A stretch of 64,000 nt of DNA from Sphingomonas taxi (GTDB taxonomy: Bacteria > Pseudomonadota > Alphaproteobacteria > Sphingomonadales > Sphingomonadaceae). A program made the translations under genes and the position numbers. The stretch covers positions 229,560 to 293,559 of the forward strand of contig QFMX01000006.1 of assembly GCA_003240625.1 (NCBI GenBank), written 5' to 3'. The notes below the pieces were generated by a model, which did not search any database, was not told the origin of the DNA, and saw only the letters and a program-made list of their open reading frames with translations. Shown one piece after another: positions 63,697 through 64,000 of this stretch (positions within the stretch are counted from its first letter, which is position 1; each line of letters starts with the position of its first letter).

Positions 63697-64000
63697 CCGA
63701 TCGCGTCGTGGCGGGCTGCGATACGAATCCTTCCCTATTCGTTTGCGATGATCTCGGCCTGCGATGCGTCTTGCACGCGGCACAGTGGCCAGCGCGCTTG
63801 TGCCGGCGGGGCGGGGAGGGCGCTGTGAGGGTGTGAGCGCCGAAAACCCGAAAAACTGACCTGAAACTGTAAAAAAGCATTTGACGGGTTTGTGAGGTGG
63901 CCCTAGAGGGGTGTCACCGCAGCGAACGGCCACACGGTCTGGTTGCTGAGGTCGCAAAAAACCAGATGCTCCAAATCTTCCGCAAGGGAGGTTATGCGAG
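63697..64000 (+). promoter_or_regulatory. Gene-free end region with strong promoter, possibly rRNA
   Basis: No gene is recognised. An A-rich tract (63864-63878, AAACTGTAAAAAAGC) precedes a -35 TTGACG (63881-63886), a 17-base spacer and a -10 TAGAGG (63904-63909). An A-tract UP-like element with TTGACG is what is often seen before rRNA or other stable-RNA operons in sphingomonads. The transcribed gene would lie beyond the window end. Confidence 0.45.

Overview
The window looks like a chromosomal segment of a Sphingomonas-type alphaproteobacterium. The evidence is high-GC coding DNA, a PhyR/NepR/EcfG general stress response locus with a PhyP-like regulator, a 420-residue serine palmitoyltransferase matching the Sphingomonas paucimobilis enzyme in length and key residues, and the dispersed palindromic intergenic repeats common in sphingomonad genomes. 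Nothing points to a prophage, plasmid, insertion sequence or CRISPR array. Most genes are core functions in tight operons with ATGA, GTGA or TTGA overlaps.

Layout: 1-4.6 kb has repeats, map with an upstream ParD-like gene, scpAB, tatABC and an entericidin-like lipoprotein. 4.8-9.1 kb is the stress-response control locus: phyP-nepR on the minus strand, divergent phyR, a tiny membrane protein, ecfG, and a convergent small gene that resembles NepR. 9.1-18.6 kb has glnE, bcp, an M23 peptidase, erpA, xth, a beta-barrel-type protein, a GNAT-like protein and a fatty acid desaturase. 18.7-28.2 kb (minus strand) has lptG/lptF, a hybrid histidine kinase, a sphingolipid cluster (spt, acyl carrier protein, epimerase-type reductase), proB and obgE. 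28.3-36.9 kb has a TetR/hydrolase divergent pair with a readable operator, rpmA/rplU, hspQ, tRNA-Ser(CGA), lolCD, gpx and hdeD. 37-47.7 kb has dnaE, an acyl-CoA synthetase, a rutBCDA pyrimidine-catabolism cluster and a CPA2 antiporter. 47.9-51 kb has icd, psd-pssA and a small membrane protein. 51.4-63.7 kb is a long envelope/translation operon (rpsB tsf pyrH frr uppS cdsA dxr rseP bamA skp fabZ) followed by rpmE and a PilZ gene. The last 300 bases carry a strong stable-RNA-like promoter that runs off the window.

Three themes tie the genes together. (1) Stress response: EcfG-type promoters (GGAAC-N16-CGTT or close variants) can be read upstream of hdeD, nepR, the entericidin-like gene and a small membrane-protein gene, suggesting that targets of the cascade lie in the same window. 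(2) Outer envelope: sphingolipid genes are present, while lpxD, lpxA and lpxB are missing from the positions around fabZ where they usually sit. This fits an LPS-free, glycosphingolipid outer membrane, yet lptF and lptG are retained. (3) Repeats: at least five families of palindromic repeats fill intergenic gaps, mainly between convergent genes, and one copy is inserted in frame inside dnaE, the essential replicative polymerase gene.
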